Origin: Clostridiaceae bacterium
Lineage (GTDB): Bacteria; Bacillota; Clostridia; Oscillospirales; Acutalibacteraceae
Length of the DNA stretch: 64,000 bases
Direction: 5' to 3'
Assembly: GCA_016292785.1 (NCBI GenBank)
Contig: JAEDFL010000002.1
Location: forward strand, 1 to 64,000
The notes below the pieces were generated by a model. That model worked only from the letters and a program-made list of their open reading frames with translations. It had not been told where the DNA came from and did not search any database. This document shows positions 8,634-17,010 of the stretch, piece by piece; the first letter of the stretch is position 1; each line of letters begins with the position of its first letter. The translations under genes were made by a program, and so were the position numbers.

Positions 8634-10571
8634 ATGTTCGATTTTATCAGATTGGCGTGTGCCGTTCCCGATGTCGAGGTCGGCAATACGGAGTTTAACA
8701 CGCAGGAGATAATTAAATATATTGATATAAACAAGGACGCAGATATTATTGTTTTCCCCGAGCTGAGCGTTACGGGATATACCTGCGCCGATCTGTTTTT
8801 TCAGAAAACGCTTATCGACGGTGCAAAATGCGGTTTAAGACGGATTGCGGAAACGACCTGTGATACCGATTCCGCCGTAGCGGTCGGCGCACCCCTTATC
8901 ATCGGCGGACGGCTTTATAACTGCGCCGTTATGATGTCCCACGGCAGGGTGGACGGAATAGCCGTCAAGACCTTTATTCCCACCTATAACGAATACTACG
9001 AAAAGCGTTGGTTCAGCTCTGCCGCAGAGCTGAAAATTTCATCGATCAGCTCGGACGAGCTTGGTTTTGACAAGGAGTACGATATCCCTGTCGGCGGCAA
9101 TCTGATATTCAATTATTCGGGAGTTAAGGTCGGAGTTGAGATCTGCGAGGATCTCTGGGCGCCTCTGCCGCCGTCAACTCTCCTGACTCTCGCCGGAGCG
9201 GAGGTTATACTCAACCTTTCGGCATCTAATGAAACAATAATGAAACGAAAATACAGGACGGAGCTTGTCTCTCAGCAGTCGGCAAGGAGCATCTGCGCCT
9301 ATGCCTACGCAAGCGCAGGAATGACGGAATCCACAACAGACCTTATCTTTTCGGGACATTCGCTGATATGCGAAAACGGCGGAGTTCTCTGTCAGAACGA
9401 CAGCCTGATTGACGGAGGTTATTCGCTCAAGCACGACGTTGATCTCGGCAGGATAAGAGCCGACAGAGCCGAAAACAAGACCTTCGGCGATTCGGCGGCG
9501 TTTTATCTTGACGGCAAGGATTTTGTCGAAATAAAAAAGAACCTGAAGCTTGAGAGCGACGGGGGACTTTATGAAATAAAGAAGCTTCCGTTCGTCCCTT
9601 CGGCGAAGAAAGACAGGATCGAACGCTGTATGGATATATTCCGTATGCAGGTTGCCGGACTTAAAAAGAGAGCGTCAAAAATCGGCGGAAAAATGGTGCT
9701 CGGCGTTTCGGGCGGACTTGATTCGACTCTTGCCCTGCTTGTATGTGCGGAAACTGCACGTCAGCTCGGACGTGATCCGAGCGATGTTGTCGCAATCACT
9801 CTGCCTTGCTTCGGCACAACAAAGCGAACACATTCAAATGCTTGGGAGCTTATGCAGACTCTCGGCGTTCACGCTATGGAGATAGATATTAAAGAAGCCT
9901 GTACCCTGCATTGCCGTGATATAGGTCATCCGACGGATCAGTTTGATGTCACCTATGAAAACATTCAGGCTCGTGAGAGAACTCAGGTGCTTATGGACTA
10001 TGCCTGCAAGCTCGGCGGCTTCGTCGTCGGAACGGGCGACCTCAGCGAGCTTGCACTCGGCTGGTGTACCTACAATGCGGATCATATGAGTATGTACGGT
10101 GTAAACTGCGGTGTGCCGAAAACTCTTGTGCGCTGGATGATTTCGGCGCTTATCGACTACAATGTTTTCCCCGAAAGCACCCGTGTGCTTGAGGATATTA
10201 TTGACACTCCGATAAGTCCCGAGCTTCTTCCGCCCGATGCGGACGGAAACATTCAGCAGGAGACAGAGGAGATCATCGGTCCTTACGCTCTTCACGATTT
10301 CTTCCTTTACTATCTGCTTCGTTTCGGTTTCTCGCCGTCTAAGATATTCTTCCTTGCGAAAAAAGCATTTAAGGAGGACTTTGACAGCGAAACCATCCTC
10401 AAATGGCTTGAGGTTTTCTATAAGAGATTTTTCACTCAGCAGTTCAAGAGAAGCTGTCTGCCCGACGGAGTTAAGATAGGAAGCGTCTGCCTTTCTCCGA
10501 GAGGCGACTGGAGAATGCCGAGCGACGCATCATATAAAATCTGGATCGACGAGATCGAAAAACTGAAATGA
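8634..10571 (+). CDS. nadE: Glutamine-dependent NAD+ synthetase
   Basis: A 645-residue two-domain enzyme that makes NAD+ from deamido-NAD+, ATP and glutamine, the last step of NAD synthesis. Residues about 1-280 are the nitrilase-type glutaminase domain, with FPELSVTGYTCADLF (catalytic Glu) and VGVEICEDLWAPLPP (catalytic Cys). Residues about 330-645 are the ATP-pyrophosphatase synthetase, with the P-loop LGVSGGLDSTLALLV and GTGDLSELALGWCTYN. Length suits the glutamine-using form rather than the short ammonia-only form. AAGGTGAT precedes the ATG and a consensus promoter lies upstream. The next gene follows after 11 bp and is probably co-transcribed. Confidence 0.95.
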   Translation: MFDFIRLACAVPDVEVGNTEFNTQEIIKYIDINKDADIIVFPELSVTGYTCADLFFQKTLIDGAKCGLRRIAETTCDTDSAVAVGAPLIIGGRLYNCAVMMSHGRVDGIAVKTFIPTYNEYYEKRWFSSAAELKISSISSDELGFDKEYDIPVGGNLIFNYSGVKVGVEICEDLWAPLPPSTLLTLAGAEVILNLSASNETIMKRKYRTELVSQQSARSICAYAYASAGMTESTTDLIFSGHSLICENGGVLCQNDSLIDGGYSLKHDVDLGRIRADRAENKTFGDSAAFYLDGKDFVEIKKNLKLESDGGLYEIKKLPFVPSAKKDRIERCMDIFRMQVAGLKKRASKIGGKMVLGVSGGLDSTLALLVCAETARQLGRDPSDVVAITLPCFGTTKRTHSNAWELMQTLGVHAMEIDIKEACTLHCRDIGHPTDQFDVTYENIQARERTQVLMDYACKLGGFVVGTGDLSELALGWCTYNADHMSMYGVNCGVPKTLVRWMISALIDYNVFPESTRVLEDIIDTPISPELLPPDADGNIQQETEEIIGPYALHDFFLYYLLRFGFSPSKIFFLAKKAFKEDFDSETILKWLEVFYKRFFTQQFKRSCLPDGVKIGSVCLSPRGDWRMPSDASYKIWIDEIEKLK

Positions 10572-10582
10572 ATTGAGAGAAA

Positions 10583-12295
10583 ATGATGGAAAGTAAAAGT
10601 GATAAAAAAATTAAAGTAACGATAATTGCGATCCTTGCAATTTTTGTTATGCAGATAATCGACGTTTTTATTATCAGGAGCAACAAGACGGTTTTAGCCG
10701 ATACAACGTTTGCAAGAATTACGGGAATAATAATTATTCTTGTTGCGGCAAAGGCTCTGAATTTCAATATAAAAAGAAGATGTCTTGACAGCTACGGCTG
10801 GTATTTTGAACTGCTTTACGGCATCGGTTTTTCCGTTGCTTCGCTTGCCGCAGTTTACGTTGTTGAACTGATCTACTTTAAAATCAAGGGCTTTTATGCG
10901 GATGTCAGGCTTTTTTTTCTGCCTCCGAACGGCACGGAACATCCTGTTGCGGTGCTGATTTCGGCATACGCCGCCGGACTTTTGCTGACAGTAATCTTTA
11001 AGGAGCTGTTCAGGAGCTTTCTGCTTAATCAGATCTATAAGAAAACAGGCAAGAAAAAAGCTAATTTCATTCAAGCCGCTTTGCTGACTCTTTTGTTTAT
11101 GATTCCCGTGACGGGAATGTTACTGAACGGTGAATTCAGCGGAATAAGCCGGATTGATATAGTTATTTCAATATCTGCTTCCGTTGCGGCGGTATTCATC
11201 GGCTCGCTGAAATGGGGATATTACTATCGGGTAAACGGATCAATCTGGATGGCACTTGCCGACAGCTTCGTCAACAGCTTTGTGTTGAACTGGATTTATC
11301 TTTCGCCCGACAGGCTTCCCGACAAGTGGCTTTTAGTAAAGTGCCTTGTGGTGCAGATCGTTTCATTCGTTATGTTTATTCCGTTTTATTACCACAGAGA
11401 GAGGGTAAATGCGAAATATATCAAGGAGATGAGAACCCGAAAGGCTGTTATGGCCGGCATTATCGAGTCCGAAAAAGGCAGAAAGCCTATGCCGAACGAA
11501 AATGTTCAGAGCGTAACCGACCTTGAAAAAGATCCGAACGAATTGTCGGAAAAGTATTTTACCGAGCTTGTTGAAACGGGTACACTCAAGATAAAAGATA
11601 AAATCACGGAAGAAAAGGCTCAGGAAGAACTTCTGAGCTTCGACCACAATCCTCAGACCTTTTCTCAGGATTTTTACAAAGAAATGGTTGACAAATCCGT
11701 TAAAAGCGGTCACCGTAAAAAAACAGAGACCGTAGCCGGCACCTCTGGCGAAAAAGCGGAGGACAAGCCGCAGGAAAACGAGAATGTTGTCCCTCTGTCA
11801 AAGGATCCTCACGCTTATTCTCAGGATTTTTATAAGGAGGTTCTGGAAAAAGCAAGCAAACCGAGACACAGACATCATTCTTCGGGACATTCTCAAAGCT
11901 CAGGCAAGACAAAACATCAGGAGCATAACAGCAGCGAAAGAAAAACCGCAAGAAATGAGGCTGTCGCTTTCACCGGAGATCCCGGCTCGATCACTCAGGA
12001 TTATTTCAAGGAATTGCTGAGCAAGTCAAGGCATCATTCGGGAACTAAGGGCAAGGCTAAAGAGGTTGTGCAGAGTGACGATGTTTTCGATTTCGACAGA
12101 GAGCCTCAGGAGTTTTCAAACGCTTTCTTCAAGGGCTATGTTGAAAAGACGGGCAGCAACGTCATCCCGACTATCGGTGCCCCCATAAGGAGAAAATCTA
12201 AGACTGAAAAAGCGACTGATAATACCGAAAATATTTCAACTCTTGTTGACGAATATTTCAAACAGCAATTCGACAAGCACACATACAGCAAATAA
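10583..12295 (+). CDS. CPBP-like membrane protein with repeat tail
   Basis: A 570-residue protein. Residues 1-280 hold about eight membrane helices. FKELFRSFLLNQIYKKTG followed later by SLKWGYYYRVNGSIWMALADSFVN resembles motifs 1 and 3 of CPBP (Abi/Rce1-type) intramembrane proteases, but the catalytic Glu pair is KE, no His is seen in motif 2, and the motif-3 His is Asp, so it is probably not a protease. From about 313 on, the tail is polar and carries six spaced copies of a motif close to DPxxxSQDFYKExxxKS (near 313, 355, 407, 465, 505, 553), separated by His/Lys/Ser-rich linkers. The repeats could be docking sites. It follows nadE by 11 bp. The function is not known. Confidence 0.72.
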   Translation: MMESKSDKKIKVTIIAILAIFVMQIIDVFIIRSNKTVLADTTFARITGIIIILVAAKALNFNIKRRCLDSYGWYFELLYGIGFSVASLAAVYVVELIYFKIKGFYADVRLFFLPPNGTEHPVAVLISAYAAGLLLTVIFKELFRSFLLNQIYKKTGKKKANFIQAALLTLLFMIPVTGMLLNGEFSGISRIDIVISISASVAAVFIGSLKWGYYYRVNGSIWMALADSFVNSFVLNWIYLSPDRLPDKWLLVKCLVVQIVSFVMFIPFYYHRERVNAKYIKEMRTRKAVMAGIIESEKGRKPMPNENVQSVTDLEKDPNELSEKYFTELVETGTLKIKDKITEEKAQEELLSFDHNPQTFSQDFYKEMVDKSVKSGHRKKTETVAGTSGEKAEDKPQENENVVPLSKDPHAYSQDFYKEVLEKASKPRHRHHSSGHSQSSGKTKHQEHNSSERKTARNEAVAFTGDPGSITQDYFKELLSKSRHHSGTKGKAKEVVQSDDVFDFDREPQEFSNAFFKGYVEKTGSNVIPTIGAPIRRKSKTEKATDNTENISTLVDEYFKQQFDKHTYSK

Positions 12296-12337
12296 AAAAC
12301 GGCAGTCCGTGCATAAAGCGCAGACTGCCGTTTTTCT
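12295..12337. terminator. Bidirectional intrinsic terminator
   Basis: AAAAACGGCAGTC, a 15-nt loop region, then GACTGCCGTTTTT form a strong stem with A and T tracts on both sides. It separates the convergent nadE/CPBP-like and thioredoxin operons and can serve both. Confidence 0.88.
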
Positions 12338-12349
12338 CAAATAAATATT

Positions 12350-12664
12350 TTACAGATCGAGCAGTTCAAGTACCTTCTCTTTCGGAACATATCCTACGGA
12401 AGATTTAACCGCCTTGCCATGGTCAAGAACGACCAGCAGGGGAATGCTTGAAACATTGAACACAGAGGACAGCTCAGGCTCTTCGTCAACATTGACCTTG
12501 CCGACCTTTATCCTTCCGTCGTATTCCTCGGCAATTTCTTCAACGATGGGGGAGAGCATACGGCACGGACCGCACCATTCCGCCCAGAAATCAAGCAGAA
12601 CGGGAATGTCGCACTTGAGCACCTCGGACGTGAAATTATCTTTTGTAATCTTAACTTCAGCCAT
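12350..12664 (-). CDS. trxA: Thioredoxin
   Basis: A 104-residue classical thioredoxin, a cytoplasmic dithiol-disulfide carrier. The active site AEWCGPC has Cys31 and Cys34, and SSIPLLVV holds the cis-Pro. The frame is open further upstream, but the ATG at 12664 is preceded by AGGAGGT at the right distance and the longer N-terminus would cover the neighbouring gene, so the short form is chosen. It lies 13 bp after a ferredoxin-thioredoxin-reductase-like gene, which suggests that this thioredoxin is reduced from ferredoxin rather than only by an NADPH-dependent TrxB; no trxB is present in the window. Confidence 0.93.
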   Translation of the reverse strand: MAEVKITKDNFTSEVLKCDIPVLLDFWAEWCGPCRMLSPIVEEIAEEYDGRIKVGKVNVDEEPELSSVFNVSSIPLLVVLDHGKAVKSSVGYVPKEKVLELLDL

Positions 12665-12677
12665 AATTATGACCTCC

Positions 12678-12878
12678 TTAGTCCTTTGACTTATAATAAA
12701 GCATACAGTGGCAAAAGCCTTCAAATTCCGGATCTTGGATCTGCTTTTTAAATTCCTCGCACATACACAGGTTTTCAGGTGTGCGCTCTCTGCGGCAGGG
12801 GCAGTAACCGCCCGTGCGCTCAAGTCCCTCTTTGACGACCTTGACGACCTCCTCGTCGGGATTGAGAGTAACCTTCAT
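12678..12878 (-). CDS. Ferredoxin-thioredoxin reductase catalytic-chain-like protein
   Basis: A 66-residue protein with six Cys in the order of the catalytic beta chain of ferredoxin-thioredoxin reductase: C26-P-C28, C38-M-C40 and C56-H-C58. In the known enzyme four of these bind a [4Fe-4S] cluster and the second Cys of the CPC and CHC motifs form the redox disulfide, so C28 and C58 are the likely redox pair. At 66 residues it is shorter than plant or cyanobacterial chains (about 100-115). GGAGGA precedes the ATG. It sits between a large flavoprotein and thioredoxin in one operon, a sensible place for an electron path from ferredoxin to thioredoxin. The exact partner is an inference. Confidence 0.82.
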   Translation of the reverse strand: MKVTLNPDEEVVKVVKEGLERTGGYCPCRRERTPENLCMCEEFKKQIQDPEFEGFCHCMLYYKSKD

Positions 12879-12900
12879 TGCATTTCCTCCTCCGTTTTTA

Positions 12901-14292
12901 TCAATATATTTCTCTGCCCATCAGAACACCCATTACGGACGCCATCATAAGACCTCTCGTCCATCCGCTTGAATCTCCGAGGCAGTGAAGTCCCTCAACA
13001 TTGGTGTTGAAATGTTCGTCCATCTTTACTCTGTTGCTGTAGAATTTCAGCTCGGGGGAGTAAAGCAGGGTTTCGTATGAAGCAAATCCGGGAGCAACAT
13101 GATCCACCGCCTGAATGAAGTTGATGATGTTTGTCATCGCTCTGTAAGGCATGGCGGCTGTGATATCGCCTGCGACCGCATCGGGGAGAGTGGGCTTGAG
13201 GTTGGACTGAGAAAGCTCCTTTTCCCAAGTTCTCTTGCCGTCAAGAATATCTCCGAAACGCTGGACGAGAATGTGTCCCGTTCCGAGCATATTTGTCAGC
13301 TCGCCGACCTTCTGAGCGTAGGCGATAGGCTGGTTGAACGGATATGAGAAATTATGTGAGCAGAGAATAGCAAGGTTGGTGTTGTCGGATTTAAGCTCCT
13401 TGTACGAATGACCGTTGACAACGGCAAGGTTGTTGTCGTAGTTTTCCTGGCTGACAAAGCCGCCGGGATTCTGACAGAATGTTCTGACCTTGTTTTTGAA
13501 CGGTCTCGGATATCCGATGAGCTTCGATTCGTAGAGAACGTCGTTGACCTTTTCGATAACCTCGTTCCTGACCTCGACACGAACGCCGATGTCAACCGTT
13601 CCGGGCAGGTGGGCGATATCGTGCTCACCGCAGATTTTTTCAAGCCATTCTGCGCCTCTGCGTCCCGTTGCGATTATCGTATGGTCGGCGTATATCTCCA
13701 TTTCAACGCCTTTGTTGTTGGAAACATAAATGCCCTCGCACTTTTTACCGTTGAGAATAATGTTTGAACACTCATAGCCGAAAAAGATCTCAACTCCGTT
13801 TTCGATTAGATATTTCTCAATCGCAAGATAAATATCCTGAGCCTTTTCCGTTCCCATATGACGGATCGGGCAGTCAACGAGCTTAAGACCGGCCTGAATG
13901 GCTCTTGTGCGGATCTCTCTGACGGCCTCGGTGTTACCTACGCCCTCAACCTTAGTGTCTGCGCCGAATTCAAGATATATTCCGTCGGCATAGTTAATAG
14001 TTTCCTGAACGAGGTTTTCTCCGACAAGATTGGGCAGATCACCGCCGACCTCATAGCTCAGCGACAGCTTGCCGTCCGAGAATGCGCCTGCGCCGGAAAA
14101 TCCGGTCGTGATGTGGCAGTAAGGCTTGCAGTTCACACATTTCTTGGTCTTTGCTTTGGGACAATGCCTGTTCTCGACGGATTGACCTTTTTCGATAATG
14201 ACGATCTTTTTCTTTGTGCCCTTGCGAAGCATCTCAATGGCAGTGAAAATACCGGCAGGTCCGGCTCCGACGATTACAACATCTGTTTTCAT
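12901..14292 (-). CDS. FAD-dependent dehydrogenase (COG2509-like)
   Basis: A 463-residue flavoprotein with the dinucleotide-binding motif VVIVGAGPAGIFTAIEM at the N-terminus. A Cys-rich stretch follows (CPKAKTKKCVNCKPYC about residues 45-60), then FSGAGAFSDGKLSL, a second FAD contact (IIATGRRGAEWLE) and the C-terminal GDSSGWTRGLMMASVMG. This pattern matches predicted FAD-dependent dehydrogenases of the COG2509 type, whose substrates are poorly known. The frame opens at 14370, but the ATG at 14292 has a GGAGGT site and starts the Rossmann fold. It is followed within 23 bp by the FTR-like gene, so it may feed or draw electrons in the same redox set. Confidence 0.83.
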   Translation of the reverse strand: MKTDVVIVGAGPAGIFTAIEMLRKGTKKKIVIIEKGQSVENRHCPKAKTKKCVNCKPYCHITTGFSGAGAFSDGKLSLSYEVGGDLPNLVGENLVQETINYADGIYLEFGADTKVEGVGNTEAVREIRTRAIQAGLKLVDCPIRHMGTEKAQDIYLAIEKYLIENGVEIFFGYECSNIILNGKKCEGIYVSNNKGVEMEIYADHTIIATGRRGAEWLEKICGEHDIAHLPGTVDIGVRVEVRNEVIEKVNDVLYESKLIGYPRPFKNKVRTFCQNPGGFVSQENYDNNLAVVNGHSYKELKSDNTNLAILCSHNFSYPFNQPIAYAQKVGELTNMLGTGHILVQRFGDILDGKRTWEKELSQSNLKPTLPDAVAGDITAAMPYRAMTNIINFIQAVDHVAPGFASYETLLYSPELKFYSNRVKMDEHFNTNVEGLHCLGDSSGWTRGLMMASVMGVLMGREIY

Positions 14293-14320
14293 TTTCCTGA
14301 TACCTCCGAAAATAATAAAA

Positions 14321-14387
14321 ACCGAGCATTTCCCGCAAAGGGACTGATGCTCGGTATTCGGGAGCCGCAACGTGTCAGAAGCTCCCG
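14321..14387 (-). terminator. Two-hairpin terminator or leader before FAD gene
   Basis: On the minus strand CGGGAGC...GCTCCCG (14387-14359) is followed by ACCGAGCAT...ATGCTCGGT (14355-14321) and a T-rich run. The second hairpin is a good intrinsic terminator. It lies between the Fe-S protein gene and the flavoprotein gene, so it may end the first transcript or attenuate the second. It does not match any riboswitch consensus I can recall. Confidence 0.55.
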
Positions 14388-14425
14388 TATCAATCTCGTT
14401 GCAATCTATTCTAACACCTTGTTAT

Positions 14426-15115
14426 TTAATTGTCAAGTACCTTGCCGTCAGTTGTTATTACCACAGTCTTAAATGGTATTGTTTTGCCGCTTGCTTCAAT
14501 GGCTTTTTGAGCGGCTGTGTTAATTCCTCCGCAGCAGGGTACGCTCATACGCACAACGGTGACGCTCTTTATTTCGTTGAGCGAGAGTATGGCCGTAAGC
14601 TTTTCGGAATAATCAATGCCGTCAAGCTTGGGACAGCCGATAAGCGTGATTTTATCCTTTATAAAATCGTTGTGGAAATTTCCGTAGGCGAACGCCGTGC
14701 AGTCGGCGGCAATGAGCAGGTCTGCCGAGTCGAAGTACGGCGCATTGACCGGAACAAGCTTTATCTGAACAGGCCACTGGGAGAGCCGGCTTTCGGCTCT
14801 GACATCGTTCTTGCTGTCGATTGAATGAGTTATTCTTTGCAGTCTTGATCCCGGACAGCCGCCGCTGTGCGCTTTGTGTTTTGCCTTGCTTGCGAGGACT
14901 GCCGCCTCGTTGTAATCGGCGGCTTCTCTTTCCTCAAAGGTGATAGCCCCGGTCGGGCAGGTCGGCAGACAGTCGCCAAGCCCGTCGCAGAAATCGTCCC
15001 TCATAAGCTTCGCCTTGCCGTTGACAAGACCGATCGCTCCCTCGTGGCAGGCGGAAACACAGGCTCCGCAGCCGTTGCATTTGCTTTCGTCTATTTTAAT
15101 GATTTTTCTTATCAT
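14426..15115 (-). CDS. 4Fe-4S dicluster ferredoxin-type protein
   Basis: About 229 residues. The N-terminal 60 hold two ferredoxin-type cluster motifs: KCNGCGACVSACHEG (C-x2-C-x2-C-x3-C) and CDGLGDCLPTCPTG. The C-terminal part has further Cys (CCGG near residue 200) and an unassigned alpha/beta domain. Similar proteins are widespread in anaerobic Clostridia as soluble electron carriers of unknown partner. Two ATGs are possible; the one at 15115 lies 8 nt from AGGAGG while the one at 15121 is only 2 nt away, so the inner start is preferred. It lies upstream of the flavoprotein-FTR-thioredoxin genes on the same strand, although a terminator-like hairpin intervenes. Confidence 0.83.
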   Translation of the reverse strand: MIRKIIKIDESKCNGCGACVSACHEGAIGLVNGKAKLMRDDFCDGLGDCLPTCPTGAITFEEREAADYNEAAVLASKAKHKAHSGGCPGSRLQRITHSIDSKNDVRAESRLSQWPVQIKLVPVNAPYFDSADLLIAADCTAFAYGNFHNDFIKDKITLIGCPKLDGIDYSEKLTAILSLNEIKSVTVVRMSVPCCGGINTAAQKAIEASGKTIPFKTVVITTDGKVLDN

Positions 15116-15285
15116 TGTCATTACCTCCTGACAGCCTGATTGTATCACGATATTTTTTAAAAATCAATATGAAATATATGGAGATGAGAGGTAATAAAAA
15201 ACTGTTCCAAGGCAATCATATTATTCTGAAATGTTTAAATACGGCAAAAACCGCAAATGTTAACAAAGAATTCACAATTAAAGTG

Positions 15286-15314
15286 TTGACAAATTGCGGC
15301 GGCGGTTGTATAGT
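15286..15314 (+). promoter_or_regulatory. Sigma-A promoter of heat-shock operon
   Basis: TTGACA (15286-15291), a 17-bp spacer and TATAGT (15309-15314) lie just upstream of the CIRCE element and hrcA. The 226-bp gap between the Fe-S protein gene and hrcA holds only these control sites. Confidence 0.85.
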
Positions 15315-15325
15315 ATTAAATGTAG

Positions 15326-15352
15326 TTAGCACTCAGGAATAACGAGTGCTAA
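15326..15352 (+). promoter_or_regulatory. CIRCE operator (HrcA binding site)
   Basis: TTAGCACTC, nine spacer bases, GAGTGCTAA: an exact match to the CIRCE inverted repeat. It lies between the promoter and hrcA, where HrcA binding represses the operon until heat or unfolded protein titrates GroEL away. Confidence 0.97.
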
Positions 15353-15374
15353 CGGTGCTAAAGGCGGTGAGATA

Positions 15375-16403
15375 ATGGAACTCAGTCAGAGAAAAGAAAA
15401 AATACTTGCTGCTGTTATTGAACACTATATAAAGACGGGCGAGCCTGTCGGATCGAAGCTTTTGCAGAAGGATCCCGAAATTGCGGTTTCCTCCGCAACG
15501 ATCAGAAATGATATGGCTGAGCTTTCTGCTATGGGACTGCTTGAACAGCCCCACACCTCGGCGGGCAGGATCCCGACCGATGAGGGCTACCGTTATTATG
15601 TAGATCACCTTATGGGAGTGCGGCAGCTTGACGAAGCGGTCAAAAGAAGAATCGAAGCCGGTGTTTCAATCAGAAACGCAAGCCCCGAAAACATTCTTAA
15701 AAAGGCGAGCGATTTCCTTGCCGAAATGACGAACTGCGCGGCGGTGTCAACTGCGCCGTCGGGCGAGAACGTCAAGGTTAAGCGAGTTGAGTTTGTTCCG
15801 GTCGGAACAAGGACGGGAATGGTTGTTCTGCTCACTTCAAACGGTATGATAAAAAGCAGGGTTTGCCGAAGTGACGTTGACCTGAACGCATCTGTTATCG
15901 AGAAGTTTTACAACATTGTAAAGACCTCGTTTATCGGAACTGAGCTTGATGCGATAGACACGGCAAGGCTTCAAACCCTCGTTGCTTCAATGGGAGGCGA
16001 TGCGCTGACGATGATACCGCTTATCTCCACGGTGTCCGAGCTGGCACATGAGGCGATGGAAATTCCGCTTATGTTAGGCGGTCAGTCGAACATCTTCCAT
16101 TACGGCGATTACGGCGCAACGGCATATGAGCTTATGGATTTCCTCAGACGAGGCGAGCCGCTCAGCAGGGTGCTGACGGATAACAAAAAGGAGCTTGATG
16201 TCAGGATCGGCAGTGAAAACAAGTATAAACCGCTTGAAAACTCAAGCGTGATTATGGCGCAGTACGATGTCGGAGGAGAAAATCACGGCTCGATCGGAAT
16301 TATCGGACCGACGAGGATCGACTATGCGACACTTATACCGAGCGTCAGATATCTGACCGATATTGTCGGTAAGATACTCTCCCAGATTCTCAAAGAAGAC
16401 TGA
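15375..16403 (+). CDS. hrcA: Heat-inducible transcriptional repressor HrcA
   Basis: A 342-residue repressor that binds CIRCE elements and needs GroEL for full activity. The N-terminal winged helix (residues about 1-75) has QRKEKILAAVIEHYIKTGEPVGSK and SSATIRNDMAELSAMGLLEQPHTSAGRIPTDEGYR, as in the family. The C-terminal GAF-like dimerisation part follows. Its own CIRCE site lies 23 bp upstream of the ATG, giving autoregulation. It is the first gene of the standard Firmicute order hrcA-grpE-dnaK-dnaJ. Length is normal. Confidence 0.97.
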   Translation: MELSQRKEKILAAVIEHYIKTGEPVGSKLLQKDPEIAVSSATIRNDMAELSAMGLLEQPHTSAGRIPTDEGYRYYVDHLMGVRQLDEAVKRRIEAGVSIRNASPENILKKASDFLAEMTNCAAVSTAPSGENVKVKRVEFVPVGTRTGMVVLLTSNGMIKSRVCRSDVDLNASVIEKFYNIVKTSFIGTELDAIDTARLQTLVASMGGDALTMIPLISTVSELAHEAMEIPLMLGGQSNIFHYGDYGATAYELMDFLRRGEPLSRVLTDNKKELDVRIGSENKYKPLENSSVIMAQYDVGGENHGSIGIIGPTRIDYATLIPSVRYLTDIVGKILSQILKED

Positions 16404-16418
16404 AAGGAATGATTACTG

Positions 16419-16976
16419 TTGGCAAAAAATAAAAGCAGTGAAAAAACAGCCGAAAACGCTGAGAATAAAGAGTTAAAGGAAGAGGAGATTAAAGAAGAAA
16501 AAGGGGTCAAGGAAGAGAAAGAGACAAAGGAAGAAACCAAGGAGGAAAAGCTTCAGAAGGAGCTTGACGAAAAGAACGATCAGCTTTTGAGAATGGCGGC
16601 GGAGTACGATAACTTCCGCAAGCGTTCGCAGAGAGAGAAGGACGCTCTTTACCTCGACTGCAAGGCTTCGGTTATCAAGGAGCTTCTTCCCGTGGCGGAT
16701 AATTTTGACAGAATTTTTGCAAATCCCGACATCAGCTTCGAGGATTACAAAAAGGGCGTTGAAATGACATTCAAGCAGTTTGAGAACGTTTTCAGGGATC
16801 TCAAGGTTGAGTCGTTCGGCGAAGAGGGAGAAGCTTTTGACCCCAACTTCCACAATGCCGTGATGCACTCGGAGGACGAAAATCTCGGCGAGAATGTTAT
16901 TACAAACGTATTTGCAAAGGGCTACAAGGTCGGCGACAAGGTAATAAGACCTGCAATGGTCGCAGTAGCCAACTGA
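16419..16976 (+). CDS. grpE: Nucleotide exchange factor GrpE
   Basis: A 185-residue DnaK co-chaperone that releases ADP from DnaK. The first 45 residues are almost entirely Glu and Lys, a low-complexity charged lead common in Firmicute GrpE. They are followed by a long coiled coil (about 45-100, with LLRMAAEYDNFRKRSQREKD) and the C-terminal beta domain ending in FAKGYKVGDKVIRPAMVAV. The start is a TTG at 16419 with AAAGGA about 10 nt upstream. It lies 15 bp after hrcA and 34 bp before dnaK. Confidence 0.96.
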   Translation: MAKNKSSEKTAENAENKELKEEEIKEEKGVKEEKETKEETKEEKLQKELDEKNDQLLRMAAEYDNFRKRSQREKDALYLDCKASVIKELLPVADNFDRIFANPDISFEDYKKGVEMTFKQFENVFRDLKVESFGEEGEAFDPNFHNAVMHSEDENLGENVITNVFAKGYKVGDKVIRPAMVAVAN

Positions 16977-17010
16977 TTAAGTAAACAATCATCTTAGGAG
17001 GAATATTATT

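Noticed and set aside
12665..12823. Longer thioredoxin with about 50 extra N-terminal residues
   Set aside because: The extension overlaps the FTR-like gene in another frame, and the inner ATG has a perfect AGGAGGT.
15115..15342. Plus-strand frame of 75 codons before hrcA
   Set aside because: It runs over the heat-shock promoter and CIRCE operator and starts inside the Fe-S gene's ribosome site on the other strand.
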